DNA from: Azolla caroliniana
Taxonomy: Eukaryota > Polypodiophyta
NCBI GenBank assembly: GCA_043228905.1
Contig: JBHGNT010000007.1
Span: forward strand, 17,298,001 to 17,362,000
DNA: 64,000 nucleotides
Direction: 5' to 3'
The position numbers and the translations under genes were made by a program. Shown one piece after another: positions 1 through 11,312 of this stretch. Below the pieces are notes generated by a model, which worked only from the letters and a program-made list of their open reading frames with translations, made no database searches and was not told the DNA's origin. Numbering within the stretch: position 1 is the first letter of the stretch; every line of letters starts with the position of its first letter.

Positions 1-2570
1 TTCGCTCTCGTCTGAGTTGGTTGTCTCCAACTCGTCTTCGGTCTTCTCGCCCTTGATGGCGTCATCTTCCCCATGCGTGGTTGGCTTCGGCTTTCTCCTT
101 CGGCTGCTCCCCTTCTGTTCGCTTTCAGACTTTTCTGCAGGTCCGCCCTCGGCTTCTTCAGCCGATCCGAAGTCGAACTCGGCAATCGAGTCAACCGACT
201 CGGTGGTGTCGCGGTCTCCGCTCCTTTCCTGTTGTCTTGCTTGGTCGTTCGGGACTGTTCTCCCCCTCAAGTTTGGCACGTCGAGGTGACATAATCCGAG
301 CGCACCTGAGAATTGCCACAACTTGTCCAGACCAAGAGGCTTGGTGAAGATGTCGGCAGTTTGCCGATCCGTCGGAACGTACTGAAGTTCGACTTCACCG
401 GAAAGGACACACTCACGGACGAAGTGGTAGTGCACCTAAATGTGCTTGGTCCGTGCGTGGAAAACGAGGTTTTTAGCGAGCTGGATGCTGCTGAGGTTGT
501 CGCAGTAGATCGTCGTCGGATCTGACACCTCCTCTCGCAGGTCCTTAAGTAGCCGCTTCAACCATATGGCTTCGCATGTCGCGACAGCCGCTCCTCGGTA
601 CTCAGCTTCGGTGCTCGACAATGCAACTGTCGGCTGCTTCTTACTGCTCCACGCGATCGCGGCACTCCCGAGGGAGAACGCGTATCCGGACGTGGATCGG
701 CGATCAGCGGCGTTGCCAGCCCAATCAACATTGGTGTAGCCGACTAACTGCGCGGCTGCACCGGTCCGATATAGCAGTCCCCAGTCCTTAGTGTCGTTGA
801 CATACCGAAGTATGCATTGCGCACACTGAAGGTGCTCCTCGGTAGGTCGCGCCATGAACTGACTGATCATTCCGACCGGATAACTGAGGTCGGGTCGGGT
901 GATGGTCAAGTATATGAGGCTTCCGACAATTTGTCGGAACCTCGTCGGGTCGCATACCTTTCCCGTATCGGGACGAAACTTGACGTTTCTGTCTAGAGGA
1001 GTCGAGACGGACTTACAGTCGGCCATCCCGAGTTTGAAGAGCATACTCAGCATGTAATGACGTTGGCTGATCAATATGCCTTCGGGGGTACGGATCACTT
1101 CGATCCCGAGGAAGTAATGAAGGTCCCCCAGATCCTTCATGTCGAACGATGCCGCAAGTTGGAGCTTCACGCGGTCGATTTCATCTAGGTCGGCGCCAGC
1201 GATGACCAAGTCATCAACATATAGTAAAATACTAACCGGTCTGAGTCGACCTTTCCGGATGAACAGGGAAGAGTCTGATTTTGACGTGACGAAGCCCATC
1301 CGATGCAGTTGTTGCGTGATCTTCGCATTCCAGGCATGCGGGGCTTGCTTCAGTCCGTAAAGGGACTTCTTCAGTCGGCATACTGCCGAGGAGTTCGTTC
1401 CAGAGTGAAATCCGGGGGGTTGTACCATGTACACCTGTTCCTCAAGGTCACCTTGCAGGAACGCATTCTTTACATCCATTTGATGTAAGTGTTGCCCCTT
1501 CACCGCAGCTACTGCAAGCAAAACACGGACGGTCGTCATTTTCGCGACCGGCGCAAACATCTCATCGTAGTCGATGCCGTGTTTCTGCGCGTACCCCTTT
1601 GCCACTAGCCGAGCCTTGTACCGGTTGACCGAGCCATCGGTGTTGTACTTGACTTTGTACACCCACCTACACCCGATCGGCTTCACACCCTTCGGTGCGT
1701 CAACCAGGTCCCAGGTCTCGTTCTCTGCCAATGCGTGCATCTCTTCTTCCATTGCGGCACACCAAGTCGCGTCTTTAGCCGCTTCTGCGTAGCTCTTCGG
1801 CTCACGCACTTCCGCTATACGGGTCATGTACGCATAATGATGCGCCATGTACTCGTTGTATCCGAACCGCAAAACAGGGTTCTTCTGGCGGGTAGATCGG
1901 CATAATCTCACATTAGCCGATGTCGAGGCCTTCTCGATCGACGCAGACTTCACCTTTAAAGTCCCGTCACCGGTTCCCTCGGAGTCGGACTCGCGTCGGT
2001 TTGACTCGTTCCTATCCGTGTCGGAATCCGACACCTTCTTCTTCCCTTTCTCTTTGCACGTAAGCCGTCTCCTCGGCTTCCTACGCGGGGAATGCACGGC
2101 CGAGTCTCCACTACTCGCCGGCTCTTCATCAGGCTGGTTGTACTGACTCAGTCGTCCAATCGGTCCACTTAAATGGAGTGAAATCGGACTCTCTTCGCGG
2201 GTCTCGATTTCGGGCTCATCCGGAGGCATCTCGGCCTCGCTGACCTCATCGTCAGAGCTCGGATTGGAGTCGGGGGCTGGTACCAGGATGCGGACTCATC
2301 AAACACAATGTCGCGGCTAACACGCGCTTGTTTGGTGCGAGGGTTATAGCACTTATAACCCTTCTGCTCGTTCGAGTAACCGGCCAAGATGCATTTCTCG
2401 GCCTTTGCGTCCAACTTCCTCCTTTTCTCCTTCGGTACATGCACCTACGCAATGCTACCGAACACCCTCAAGTGTCGCAAGTTCGGCTTCGTTCCGAAAT
2501 ATAGCTCGTGCGCCGACACTTTGTCTCCGATCTGGTTCTGGATGTATACCGCGGTCCTTACCGCCTCGGC
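1..2570 (-). pseudogene. pol: Copia integrase C-term, reverse transcriptase, RNase H and acidic tail
   Basis: The 436-2229 segment (597 codons) holds the copia RT: the fingers (GCRWVYKVKYN), VDVKNAFLQG-type motif (MDVKNAFLQGDLEEQVY), the YVDD catalytic loop (ILLYVDDLVIAG), and RNase H (VDWAGN, ALSSTEAEY). A TAG at about 433-435 follows HARTKHI where copia elements normally have Glu. Coding sense then continues through NLRG to the window edge as a highly acidic, Glu/Asp/Ser/Lys-rich tail of about 85 codons. A frameshift near 2260 separates this block from the integrase end. Confidence 0.9.
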
Positions 2571-3593
2571 CTAGTAGAACTTGGGCAAGCTCTTCTCCTC
2601 CAACATTGCCTGTGCCGCTTCCACAACTGACCGATTCTTCCTCTCAGCCACGTCGTTCTGCTCCGGCGTGTATCTACAACTGAATTCGCGCCGAATTCTC
2701 ATTTGTTGTAGATAACCGTTGAATTGACCAGAAAAGTACTCTTTCCCGCCATCCGACCGCAAGCAATTGATCTTTCGTCCCATTTCCGTTTCCACGAACC
2801 CTTTGAGGTCCCGAAAACAATCGAAGACTTCGCTCTTCCTCTCAATGAGGTAGATCCACGTGTGCCGCGTGTGGTTGTCGATGAAGGAGACGAAATATCG
2901 GCTCCCGCCAAGACTAACGTTTTGTGTCGGCCCCCATACATCGGAGTGTATAAGGTTGAGCTTGTTCCAGCTCCGATTTCGCTCGTTGGGGAAAGGAAGT
3001 CGGTGTTGCTTCCCGAGCTGGCAGGCTTCACAAATTTGTGCCTTTCGGCCACTAAATTTGGGCAATCCGAACACTACCTGTTTCGATTGCAGATCTTGAA
3101 GCCGTTGGTAGTTGACGTGGCCTATCCGCTTGTGCCACAAGTCGATGTCCGACTCGGTTTTTTGTCCCTTCGCGAACATTGCGGTGCCGCCGTCAGTGGA
3201 GTCGAGGATGAACATCCTCCCGTCTCTGCGCCCTTGCGCAATCACACGACCTTCTTCCTCAATGAAGCACCCGAGGTGTGTAAACCGAACCTCCATCCCT
3301 TGGTCGACGATCTGTCCGACCGAGACCAAGTTCTTCGTGATTGTCTGAACGTGCAACACGTTCATGAGTTTCCCTTTCTGCCCGACATGGCTAAGGGGAA
3401 CTTCTCCGACATTCACGATCGGATGTGGAGTGTCGTCTCCAGTTGCGACTACTCCAGGTTGTATCGGTTTTTCAAGGTACGAGAACCACTCCTTATGGCT
3501 CGTCATGTGGTTTGACGCGCCAGAGTCTACGTACCACACCTCGTCCGATCTCGGGGTGGTTCGTTTCATTGAGTTTGCTTCGTGTCTCGTCAC
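2571..3593 (-). pseudogene. pol: Copia protease and integrase segment
   Basis: 340 codons open. The aspartic protease motif VDSGASNHMT lies near residues 23-32 with the catalytic DSG intact. Next come the GAG-pre-integrase zinc finger (H-x3-H ... CEAC) and the integrase core: Asp in LIHSDVWGP, Asp in CLRSDGGKEYF, Glu in QNDVAERKNR, forming the D,D,E triad. A TAG at the left end replaces what is normally a Trp codon after PKFY, and coding resumes beyond it (2169-2570, with one more TAG near 2447). The protein would integrate element cDNA, but this copy cannot make a full-length Pol without suppression. Confidence 0.9.
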
Positions 3594-3695
3594 GAAGGCA
3601 GACCCTTCTCCGGCTCTCCCGGAGTCTTCGGCGTAGTGGGATCGCTGCCGATTTCCCTTGTCGGTATGTCCGAAGCCGTTTCCGGAACCGGTTCT

Positions 3696-4547
3696 CTACA
3701 AATCGGTGCGCTTCTTCCAGCACTCACTTTCCCTATGGCCTTTCTTGCCACAGTACCAGCACTCCGCGATGACCTTCCCTTGCCGGTTCTCATCGCTTCG
3801 ACTCCCCCTGTTTCCGGAGGGTCCGGAGTTGCTGTCGGCATCACTTCGGTGCCTTCTTCCTTGATCTCGTCGGCCGCCTCCATTGCGCGCCGACTCGCCT
3901 CGTCCTCCACATCCACGGGGCCTATCTCCCTCCGTGTACAGCATTTTGTTGTTGGTGTGCGTGCTTGTAGACGCACTCGCGTGGTTCTCCTCTACCAGGA
4001 GCATTGACTGTAAGTCGAAAAAGGATGGCGTATTCTCCCGAGTACACACAGTCGTTCGGAACGCTCCGAACTTCGACGCCAAACCTCCGAGACAAATCTG
4101 GACCATCTCGCTCTCCTCGATGTTCACCTCTATGGAGGCGAGGGAGTCGCAGATATCCTTGATCTTCGAGGTATAGTCCGCCACTGACAAGTCGCGTTGT
4201 CGTAGGTTGCTCAACTCCTGTCGGAGCTGAAGCTTCCTGGCTGTGGTGCTCGCGGCGAAAATCTTCTTCAGATTTTCCCACGCACCCTTCGGCGTCTTTG
4301 CATCCCGAACATAGCTCAATAGTTGTTCCCCCACACACGACGCGAAGCAGTATAATACCTTGCTCGCCAATTGCTCCCACGACGAGAAGTCTTTGTGTGT
4401 CAATTTGGGTGCCGCGTCATTAGCTCCTTCGACATAACTCCAGTAGTCGTGCCCGAGTAGGTACTGGTGCATCTTGTAGGACCAAGACGCGTAGTTGGTT
4501 CTGTCGAGCTTCTTTGTTGGAAGCGAGCTCGCCATGCCTCTATCCAT
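3696..4547 (-). CDS. gag: Copia gag polyprotein (capsid, nucleocapsid)
   Basis: 283 codons. The N terminus has the copia gag signature (KLDRTNYASWSYKMHQYL at about residues 13-30), followed by the UBN2-type capsid region (LRQELSNLRQRDLSVADY, ELSxLRQ core). A CCHC zinc knuckle (CWYCGKKGHRESEC) lies near residue 265. Gag packages the element RNA in virus-like particles. The start ATG lies 61 bp downstream of the PBS. The frame ends at a TAG just after the knuckle; the same frame then continues into protease sequence, so the TAG is either a premature stop in an ancestral gag-pol frame or a readthrough stop. The long gap-free frame suggests fairly recent activity. Confidence 0.9.
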   Translation of the reverse strand: MDRGMASSLPTKKLDRTNYASWSYKMHQYLLGHDYWSYVEGANDAAPKLTHKDFSSWEQLASKVLYCFASCVGEQLLSYVRDAKTPKGAWENLKKIFAASTTARKLQLRQELSNLRQRDLSVADYTSKIKDICDSLASIEVNIEESEMVQICLGGLASKFGAFRTTVCTRENTPSFFDLQSMLLVEENHASASTSTHTNNKMLYTEGDRPRGCGGRGESARNGGGRRDQGRRHRSDADSNSGPSGNRGSRSDENRQGKVIAECWYCGKKGHRESECWKKRTDL

Positions 4548-4607
4548 CGTTCTTCTGGTTCTTCTTCGTCAAGGCGTGTCGGCTGCAGAGAGGTTCTCAA
4601 CCCTCGC

Positions 4608-4619
4608 GCTCTGATACCA
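4608..4619 (-). other. Primer binding site, initiator tRNA-Met
   Basis: On the minus strand this reads TGGTATCAGAGC directly after the LTR end. It is the standard complement of the plant initiator tRNA-Met 3' end used by Ty1-copia elements. Confidence 0.93.
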
Positions 4620-5049
4620 TGTAAAAAGTAGCGTGCGGAAGCAAGTGTGAAGACCGAACAGATGGAAGAAAACTCAGGTTTAATGGAGAGCTTGAGCTTA
4701 CGCAATATACGTGGGAGAGACAGAGAGAGTGAGAGAGAGAACACACAAGAACTATATTCAACCTCTATTCACGACTCTATACATATGTGTGTTCAATGAA
4801 AACTTTTATACAAGTCCTAGAAGGACTGACAGTACTTCAATGCTCATTGAGAGCTCCTACACTAACTCCCAAACATATTCCTCACGGAATATCTTTCCTA
4901 ACGGCCTCCCGGTTTTCGCACCGATCCGGCCCTATCTACGCACCGGTCTGCGTACCGGTTTACGCATTCGGCCTAACCAATCGGTCCCAACCGATCCGGT
5001 CCTCGGCTTCTTCAGCCGATCCGGCCGATGTTGAGCTTGTCTCTCAACA
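4620..5049 (-). repeat. 5' LTR of copia element 1
   Basis: 430 bp. Read on the minus strand it begins TGTTGAGAG and ends TTTTTACA, giving TG...CA ends, and abuts the primer binding site. The 3' partner is not in the window, so the boundaries rest on the TG/CA ends and the PBS position. Confidence 0.85.
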
Positions 5050-5750
5050 ATAACAAATAGAAAAAGCTATGATATCGTGAACATAGGGTGATGGCAAGTG
5101 GGGGGGTTTTAGACCCCCACACTTTTGGTGGACAAGTACCCTTCTTTGATTGGTTTCTGTGCAAAGTTTTGCCATGGCCAATGTCTAGAGTGGCACAACC
5201 CATTACCTTTTCACCTAATCCCTCGAATGAGAAGATGGGAACTTCTATTATGACATGTTAGATGGTAGAGAATGCATCCCTCGTCATCGAAGGGGCACTG
5301 ATGACGAATACGTTGAGGATCTCACAAGTCATGAAACCTTTTCTTTCCTAGGAGTTTAGGTCCACAAGGTAGATAATATTCATGCAATGACAAGATCATG
5401 GGACTCTCTGCCACACGAGTCGACGAGTCGTGGGGTGGTCCTCGGGCCATGCAATCCAATGCAAGGACCATGAATGGCTCCTTCAGTGGACAAAGACAAA
5501 AAATACACGAGCCCTTTGGACATATTCGAATCCCTCTGCTTTTTCTTGTCTTTGTACGCAAATACAGGTCCATCGGGATGATGATGATGGTGATGCATTG
5601 GACATATTACGTTCTCCTAACTCTTTCGTCAATCACAAGCTCGTTGCCAAACTCGTTTTGGTTGCTTTTCTTGGCCACCTCCTCTTCGTTTTGCGTTTCT
5701 CTCCAGATGCTTCTTCCTTTCGTTACATGTGCCGCTGACGTTTTCTTTTT
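5050..5750. other. Non-coding spacer
   Basis: No convincing gene or element. It separates copia element 1 from the esterase promoter. Short open frames here have no recognisable domain. Confidence 0.5.
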
Positions 5751-5752
5751 TC

Positions 5753-6028
5753 TTGACCTCGTGGCTTTTCTTGACTGCTCGGTCTCCTTGACTTGCTCTC
5801 TTGTGCGAGGAGCCTTTTTTGCTTTCTTGACTTTTCTTGACCGCTCGCTCTCATTGACTTGCTCCTCGGTGTGAAGAGCCTTTCACTTTATTGTTTTTTT
5901 TTTGTGTGTGTGTGTGTGTGTGTGGTCCATTGACTTTTTCTTGACCGCGTGGGTCTCCTTGACTCGCTACTCAATGTGTGAAACGGCCTTTTGATTTCTT
6001 GACTTTTCTTTCATTTGATTTCTTGACT
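5753..6028 (+). promoter_or_regulatory. W-box cluster upstream of the esterase gene
   Basis: Eleven TTGACC/TTGACT hexamers lie within about 275 bp, in degenerate units of the form cttgaccgctcg...cttgacttgctc. A (GT)n run sits at 5902-5924. TTGAC[CT] is the core recognised by WRKY transcription factors. The region lies 200-480 bp upstream of the esterase start codon on the same strand. It may be regulatory, or it may simply be a decayed tandem repeat that happens to contain the hexamer. Confidence 0.45.
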
Positions 6029-6082
6029 TTTGCCCCAAAGTTCTCTTCACGTTTACAGTTTACTAAAAGACTCAGAAGCCCT

Positions 6083-6109
6083 TAACCCTAACCCTAACCC
6101 TAACCCTAA
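6083..6109 (+). promoter_or_regulatory. (CCCTAA)4 telobox-like tract in the putative 5' UTR
   Basis: Four and a half perfect CCCTAA hexamers about 125 bp upstream of the start codon. Teloboxes (AAACCCTAA) are common near transcription starts of plant genes. The perfect period is 6, not the 7 of the usual plant telomere repeat. Confidence 0.5.
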
Positions 6110-6231
6110 TGTCCATGCTCGAAGCTGCAGGGGTAACCTAGAAACCTGAAGAAATTCTGTCTCAGTTTTCCATTACAGAGAAACCCCGTATCTCATTCGC
6201 CTGCAGATAAACAGAAACACCATCATATTTC

Positions 6232-9200
6232 ATGGCGAACCTTGATCCTGTGCCATCCACTTGTGCAGGCTGTTTCTGCTGTTTGAGAAGTCCTAGCAAC
6301 CTTACCATCTCTGAAGACGTTAACCCTAATCCTACGAAGAGGTATCGGACTCCCCTTGATTATCTATTTTCTGTTTTTTTGTTTTTTTTTGTACTTGTCA
6401 ATCATCATCCGAATGACATTCTCTCATCATTCTCTCTAACAAAAATGAATATTTCTCTCTTCAATGGTAGATGGATTTGAGCTTTTCCCGTGCCATTCTG
6501 TACAGTTTTGTTTTTTCAATTCCTCTCCCAAATGCTTACAACATTATCTAAACAATAGAGTCTTCATGGCCTTTAAAGTCTACCTCTGCTCATTTTCCTG
6601 GAGAAAGACGATTCATTTTTTCATTTTTCTGTTTTTTGAGCAGAAACTTCAGGTCTTTACTTCGTCATTTCCAGGAAAAATCTCCATCGGCGTCATCTTC
6701 TTCTTCCTCCTCCTCCTCCTCCTCATCGTCATCATCATCAAAACATGAAGCCACAGGTCCCGCGAAACATCTCGTTTTCATGGTGAACGGGATAGTAGGC
6801 AGGTTCACACTTATTCGCAAACTCTCCATTTCATTGACAACATTGAATAGCTAGTTTTTGTAATGTCTGATTATGTGCCATCACTCTTTCTGCTTCTATA
6901 GAATGGATTTTCTTCGTAATTTCTTTGCTTTGTTTTGTTTGAAGTAACAAATTTTCTTCGTAATTTTAAGTAGTGATCGTGACATCTAAACTGTGAAAGG
7001 GGTACACAATCTTGACCAGGTTGTGTTGATGATAAGCTATAACCATAGCTTACCTTGGATGTGTTGAGCTGAAAAAACTACGTATAAAAGATACTGAGAC
7101 TGTGTATTAGACCATGCCATATCTATGATCTCTAGGGTCTTTGTGCGTTAGACGCTTCTTGCTTATTACATTATCAGAAATGTTGAAAATCTTGTCTTTT
7201 AAGTTTCTTATCATGGTTCTGCATCTAAGTCATGAACAGATTGAAGAGATATTGTTGATGGTTGATTACATAATGTTTCCTCTTTCTCTTTCTCTTCTAG
7301 ATCTTTCAAGGTTTGTGTTCCTGATGATTCCATGCAATCATTCTCAGCTATAACGAAAATTGGTTTCTGTATTTTGCTTTTTCTTAAACATGTGAAACGT
7401 CTCTTGGAGCCAGAGCCATTTTGTCTCTGTCTGAAAATCATTTCAATACAATGTATCTCTGGTGAGACTCTGCAGATCACAATGCCATCTTATATATATA
7501 TTTCCTCAAATGAGCCTAAGCTTCCTCTACTTCCTCAAATGCCCTTGGTCAACACTCCAGGAACATCACAGATTCCCTGGTTCTTTTAAGTTTGTCCTAA
7601 TCAAACGCATGCATTGAGGTGAGTTCACACTGTATACTGGTCACATTATATGTGAACCGTTTTTCTTTTTCTTATTGCCAGTGCTAGTGACTGGAAATTC
7701 ACAGCTAAACACTTCAAGTCTAGGTTTGGAAGTGAGGTCCTTGTGCACTGTGAGTGTAGTCAACTTTCTATGCAAATTCATTTTTGTTCTAGCTTTTTGG
7801 TCTGCCAAAAGTCAAGAATAAGTGGATACTTTGTTTTGCAGGTAGTAGTTGCAATTCAGCAAATTTGACATTTGATGGAGTTGATGTTATGGGGCGTAGA
7901 CTTGTGGAGGAGGTATATATAAAATGCACTATTGTAAAAAATTTATTAAAGAAAGAAGTAAATTTTGAATTTGATCTAAAACACTTTGTTGGTCTCTATT
8001 AGGTGCATGAGTATTGAGTGTAATCACAACAATGTTTACACTATATAATGCCCAGTAAATACAGGCTCAATCACATTTCTTGTTTATGGGCCATAGATTT
8101 GTAGAGTAGCTATGCGTCAAACACAATATTTCAAAGAAAGGTGTAAAAACAGAAATTGTAAACACTTGTTGGTCTCTTCATTTGTGGTGATGTATTCTGT
8201 GCATGGGTATTGGACGTGCAGTAAATGTTAGGCTCGATCACATTTTCTTGTTTATGAACCATAGACTTGTAGTGAAGCTATGCCTCAAATTAAACTTGAA
8301 CTAAACATTTTCTGGGTCTCTTTATGGCAATATATTATGTGGTCGAGAATTGGGCATGTCATATATGCTATTTTTTCTTCATTTTGATGAGCCCGGTAAA
8401 TTTTTAACTCAATTATATCTTTACTTTACCTTTCGCACTTTTCTATTCTATGTCATTATTCACCTGAATATAAAGGTCAACTCCACCTAAATGTGTGCTT
8501 TATTCATGACCTAACTTTCAAAAACAGGTAAAAGGCATTGTTAAGGATTCACCTAGTTTGGAATCTATATCAATTGTTGCCCACTCATTGGGTGGATTGG
8601 TTGCAAGATATGCTATAGGACAAGTGTATAAACCACCAATCAGTTTATCATCAAGCAATGGATCTGATACAGAAACTCCTCAGGAACATTCTTCACCTGG
8701 AACAGTTTTTGGTTTGAAACCAATAAATTTCATAACTGTTGCAACACCTCATATTGGATCCCGAGGAAATTGGCAGGTGAGATTGCCATTGGTTTAATCA
8801 ATCTTTTGGGAAAACTCTGAAATACTCTTGAGAGTTTTTCTTTACTTATCTTAAGCAATTATAAGGTCGGGCACTCTCCATTATTCCACCTCTTGCATTA
8901 AGAACCAATTTGATCTAAACCTGTATTACCATCTGATTCTGCTTTCATGTTGACAGTTTCCATTATTGTGTGGCTTGAGGTTTCTAGAGAATGCAGCTGT
9001 TGTAAGTGCACATTGGTTTGTGGGAAGGACGGGAAAGCATCTCTTCCTTACTGATGGAAATGAGAAACATGCTCCCTTATTACAACGCATGGTCTCTGAT
9101 TGTGAAGAAGGACAGTTCATGTACGTAAAATTTGCTTAATGTTTATAGGTTATAAAGATTACTTGTGCATCCATGTTTATTGTCTTTTAAATTTTGCAGT

Positions 9201-11312
9201 TCTGCATTACAGGCATTTCAGTGCAGGGTTGCATATGCCAATGCTAACTATGACAGTATCCTTTCTAGGATGGTGCGATTTTATAGTCATTTTCCTTACT
9301 GTGGTGGTACTCGTTAACCTTCACTGGCATTAAGGTATCGTTGGTTGGAGAACTGCTACATTTAGACGTGCACACGAAATGCCTCAGGTTTTTCCTCTTG
9401 TTCAGAGTTCAGGATTTGTACCATGGCTAAACTTGAAATGTTTTCTAATAAAACTTTTCAATCATAGTTGAGAATGAAGCCAATGGATAACAAATATCCA
9501 CATGTCATTTATGTTGAAGATGTTCTACCTGAAGGGAGTGACATCAAAAGACGGGCCAAGGACCCAGTTGAAGGTATTAAAACATGTCAGGGCAGCGATT
9601 ATAGAGGATTATGTATTCACAGTATGATGTTTGTGATGCCTACATGTCTCTGATTATGGTTTTATATATATATATATAAATTAGCCGCTTATGCAATGGC
9701 TTTCCTTTTCCATCTTCATTGCGAGAAATCCTGGCTGATTATGGTTTTATTTATTTATATATATAAATTAACCGCTTATGCAATGGGTTTCCTTTTCTCC
9801 ATCTTCATTGCCAGAAATCTTGGCATCCTTGTTGAAATACTAGTACTAGTTCTCTGCACTAAAAGGTCATTGGACCAGTTGACCAGTAACTTATTAGTGT
9901 GGCAAAAGTTTGAATTTCATATAATGCACTTAATTTCTTATTAAACATCAAACATGAACAAGATAGTCAATAAAGTGTGAAAATTCAAAGAAGAACAGGA
10001 GTAGCATTTGAAATGGGACACATCAATTGATGTGAAGTCAAAAAAACAGAATTTCATGAATAAAAACATACAAATGCCAATTACTTCTCCAAATGATCGC
10101 TTTGGACAAACTATACCAGGCTCTATATTTCATGTTTTGAATTTGAATGAGCTCTTAGATTGACCATACTGTTGAGAGTTGATATTGTCCTTTGAGGTTA
10201 GTAGGCACTAGGAATTAAGAAAATACACTTCAGAAGATATGAAGCACAGGAACACATTGTACACTATATTATCTGCATTTTATCTTTCTCATGGTACTTT
10301 TATCCAGATAGATTAAATGTTCATCTTTTCTGTACTTCGCTATGAACCACAATCAGCCTCTAGTAGGAAATAACAAATGGTGATTCAACTCCTAGTAGGT
10401 TGATTACATTGCTACAGATGCAGCAAATTCTCTCTTTGTTAATTTCAATTCTAATCTGCAGAAGAGATCATATGTGGGCTAAGAAAGTTATCTTGGCGAA
10501 GAGTTGATGTCAGCTTTTCAGGAACTCCCCAAAAGCTAACTGCACACAACACAATTCAGGTATTTTCCCCAACTTAAGTTAAAATTTTCAGTTGACATGC
10601 AAAAAGTTACATGACATATCATGCAAAAACACAATGTGATGCACGGTTGGTCTATTGATGATCATAAACACTTGATCTATAGTTAAGGTAGATCTTCAAG
10701 AGAGGGATGTGTATTGTGATTGATTACGAAATGAAAAGTCAGTATTGTATTACAGATCGTGTTTGTGAAAAGTTGGCTGTTTTGTATGGACAAAGGAGTA
10801 TATATGTATGAGAACGAGCATTGCAAAGAGCTGTATTTAGACACTTTATGGTCTTTTAGTGTGAACATAGAGTATTCCTCAGCACTCTGAATTTATGGCA
10901 ATGCTCACTGATGTCTATATATAGACAGGACCAAACTCAAGTCAAATGTAAAATGGTTGCACGTAGAAAATGGTTTAAGAATCCCTAGATCTACAACATC
11001 TCTAGCTCTTGTATTGTTGTTTGTAACTGCGAAGAATTTGCAATGTATTATAACTTACAGAGGTCAGCTAACATTGTTTATTATTAGATAACATACAACT
11101 TGCATGATTTCCTTCATGAATTTAAAGGCATTACAACTTACACGTCATTTTCCTGATATGTTGAATTCTCTGTTGTATTGTGTACCTCCTCACCGTATTA
11201 CATGAAACTTGGCTCACTTACTATTTACATTCCTGTGCAGGTGAAGCATAACTGCTTGCATTATGATGGGGCTGATGTGATTTCTCATATGATCGACAAT
11301 TTTGTGTTGTGA
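6232..11312 (+). CDS. DUF676 putative serine esterase/lipase, 11 exons
   Basis: Exons by GT/AG and phase: 6232-6341, 6644-6802, 7682-7749, 7842-7912, 8528-8776, 8957-9120, 9200-9255, 9335-9387, 9468-9573, 10462-10559, 11241-11312. They total 1206 nt, an uninterrupted 401-aa protein. It begins with a Cys-rich N terminus and a Ser run (exon 2), then LVFMVNGIVG, the start of the alpha/beta-hydrolase fold. The nucleophile elbow is VAHSLGGLVARYA in exon 5, with Ser as nucleophile; NFITVATPHIGSRG follows. A late His (NCLHYDGADVISHM region) can complete the triad. This matches the plant DUF676 family of predicted lipid or acyl-ester hydrolases; the substrate is unknown. All splice junctions keep frame, so it is probably functional. 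An upstream exon cannot be excluded, but the ATG has a clean context and the telobox-like leader sits just before it. Confidence 0.93.

Larger units (their letters stand above)
1..5049 (-). mobile_element. Ty1-copia retrotransposon 1 (3' LTR beyond window)
   Basis: Minus-strand element read from right to left: 5' LTR (4620-5049), tRNA-iMet primer binding site, gag, protease, integrase, reverse transcriptase, RNase H, then an acidic tail that runs off the left edge. The order protease-integrase-RT is diagnostic of Ty1-copia. Decay is moderate: one stop after gag, stops near 2571 and 2447, a frameshift near 2260 and a stop at 435, while long stretches between them stay open. The bases just right of the LTR (ataac, 5050-5054) would be one target-site copy; the partner lies outside the window. 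Confidence 0.95.

Noticed and set aside
2724-3515. 263-aa plus-strand frame
   Set aside because: Antisense shadow of the copia integrase.
5398-5874. 158-aa plus-strand frame upstream of the esterase
   Set aside because: Hydrophobic, low-complexity, overlaps the W-box repeat; no domain or splice support.
6232-6480. Single-exon 82-aa reading of the esterase start
   Set aside because: Runs into intron 1; the GT donor at 6342 and phase-matched exon 2 give the real structure.
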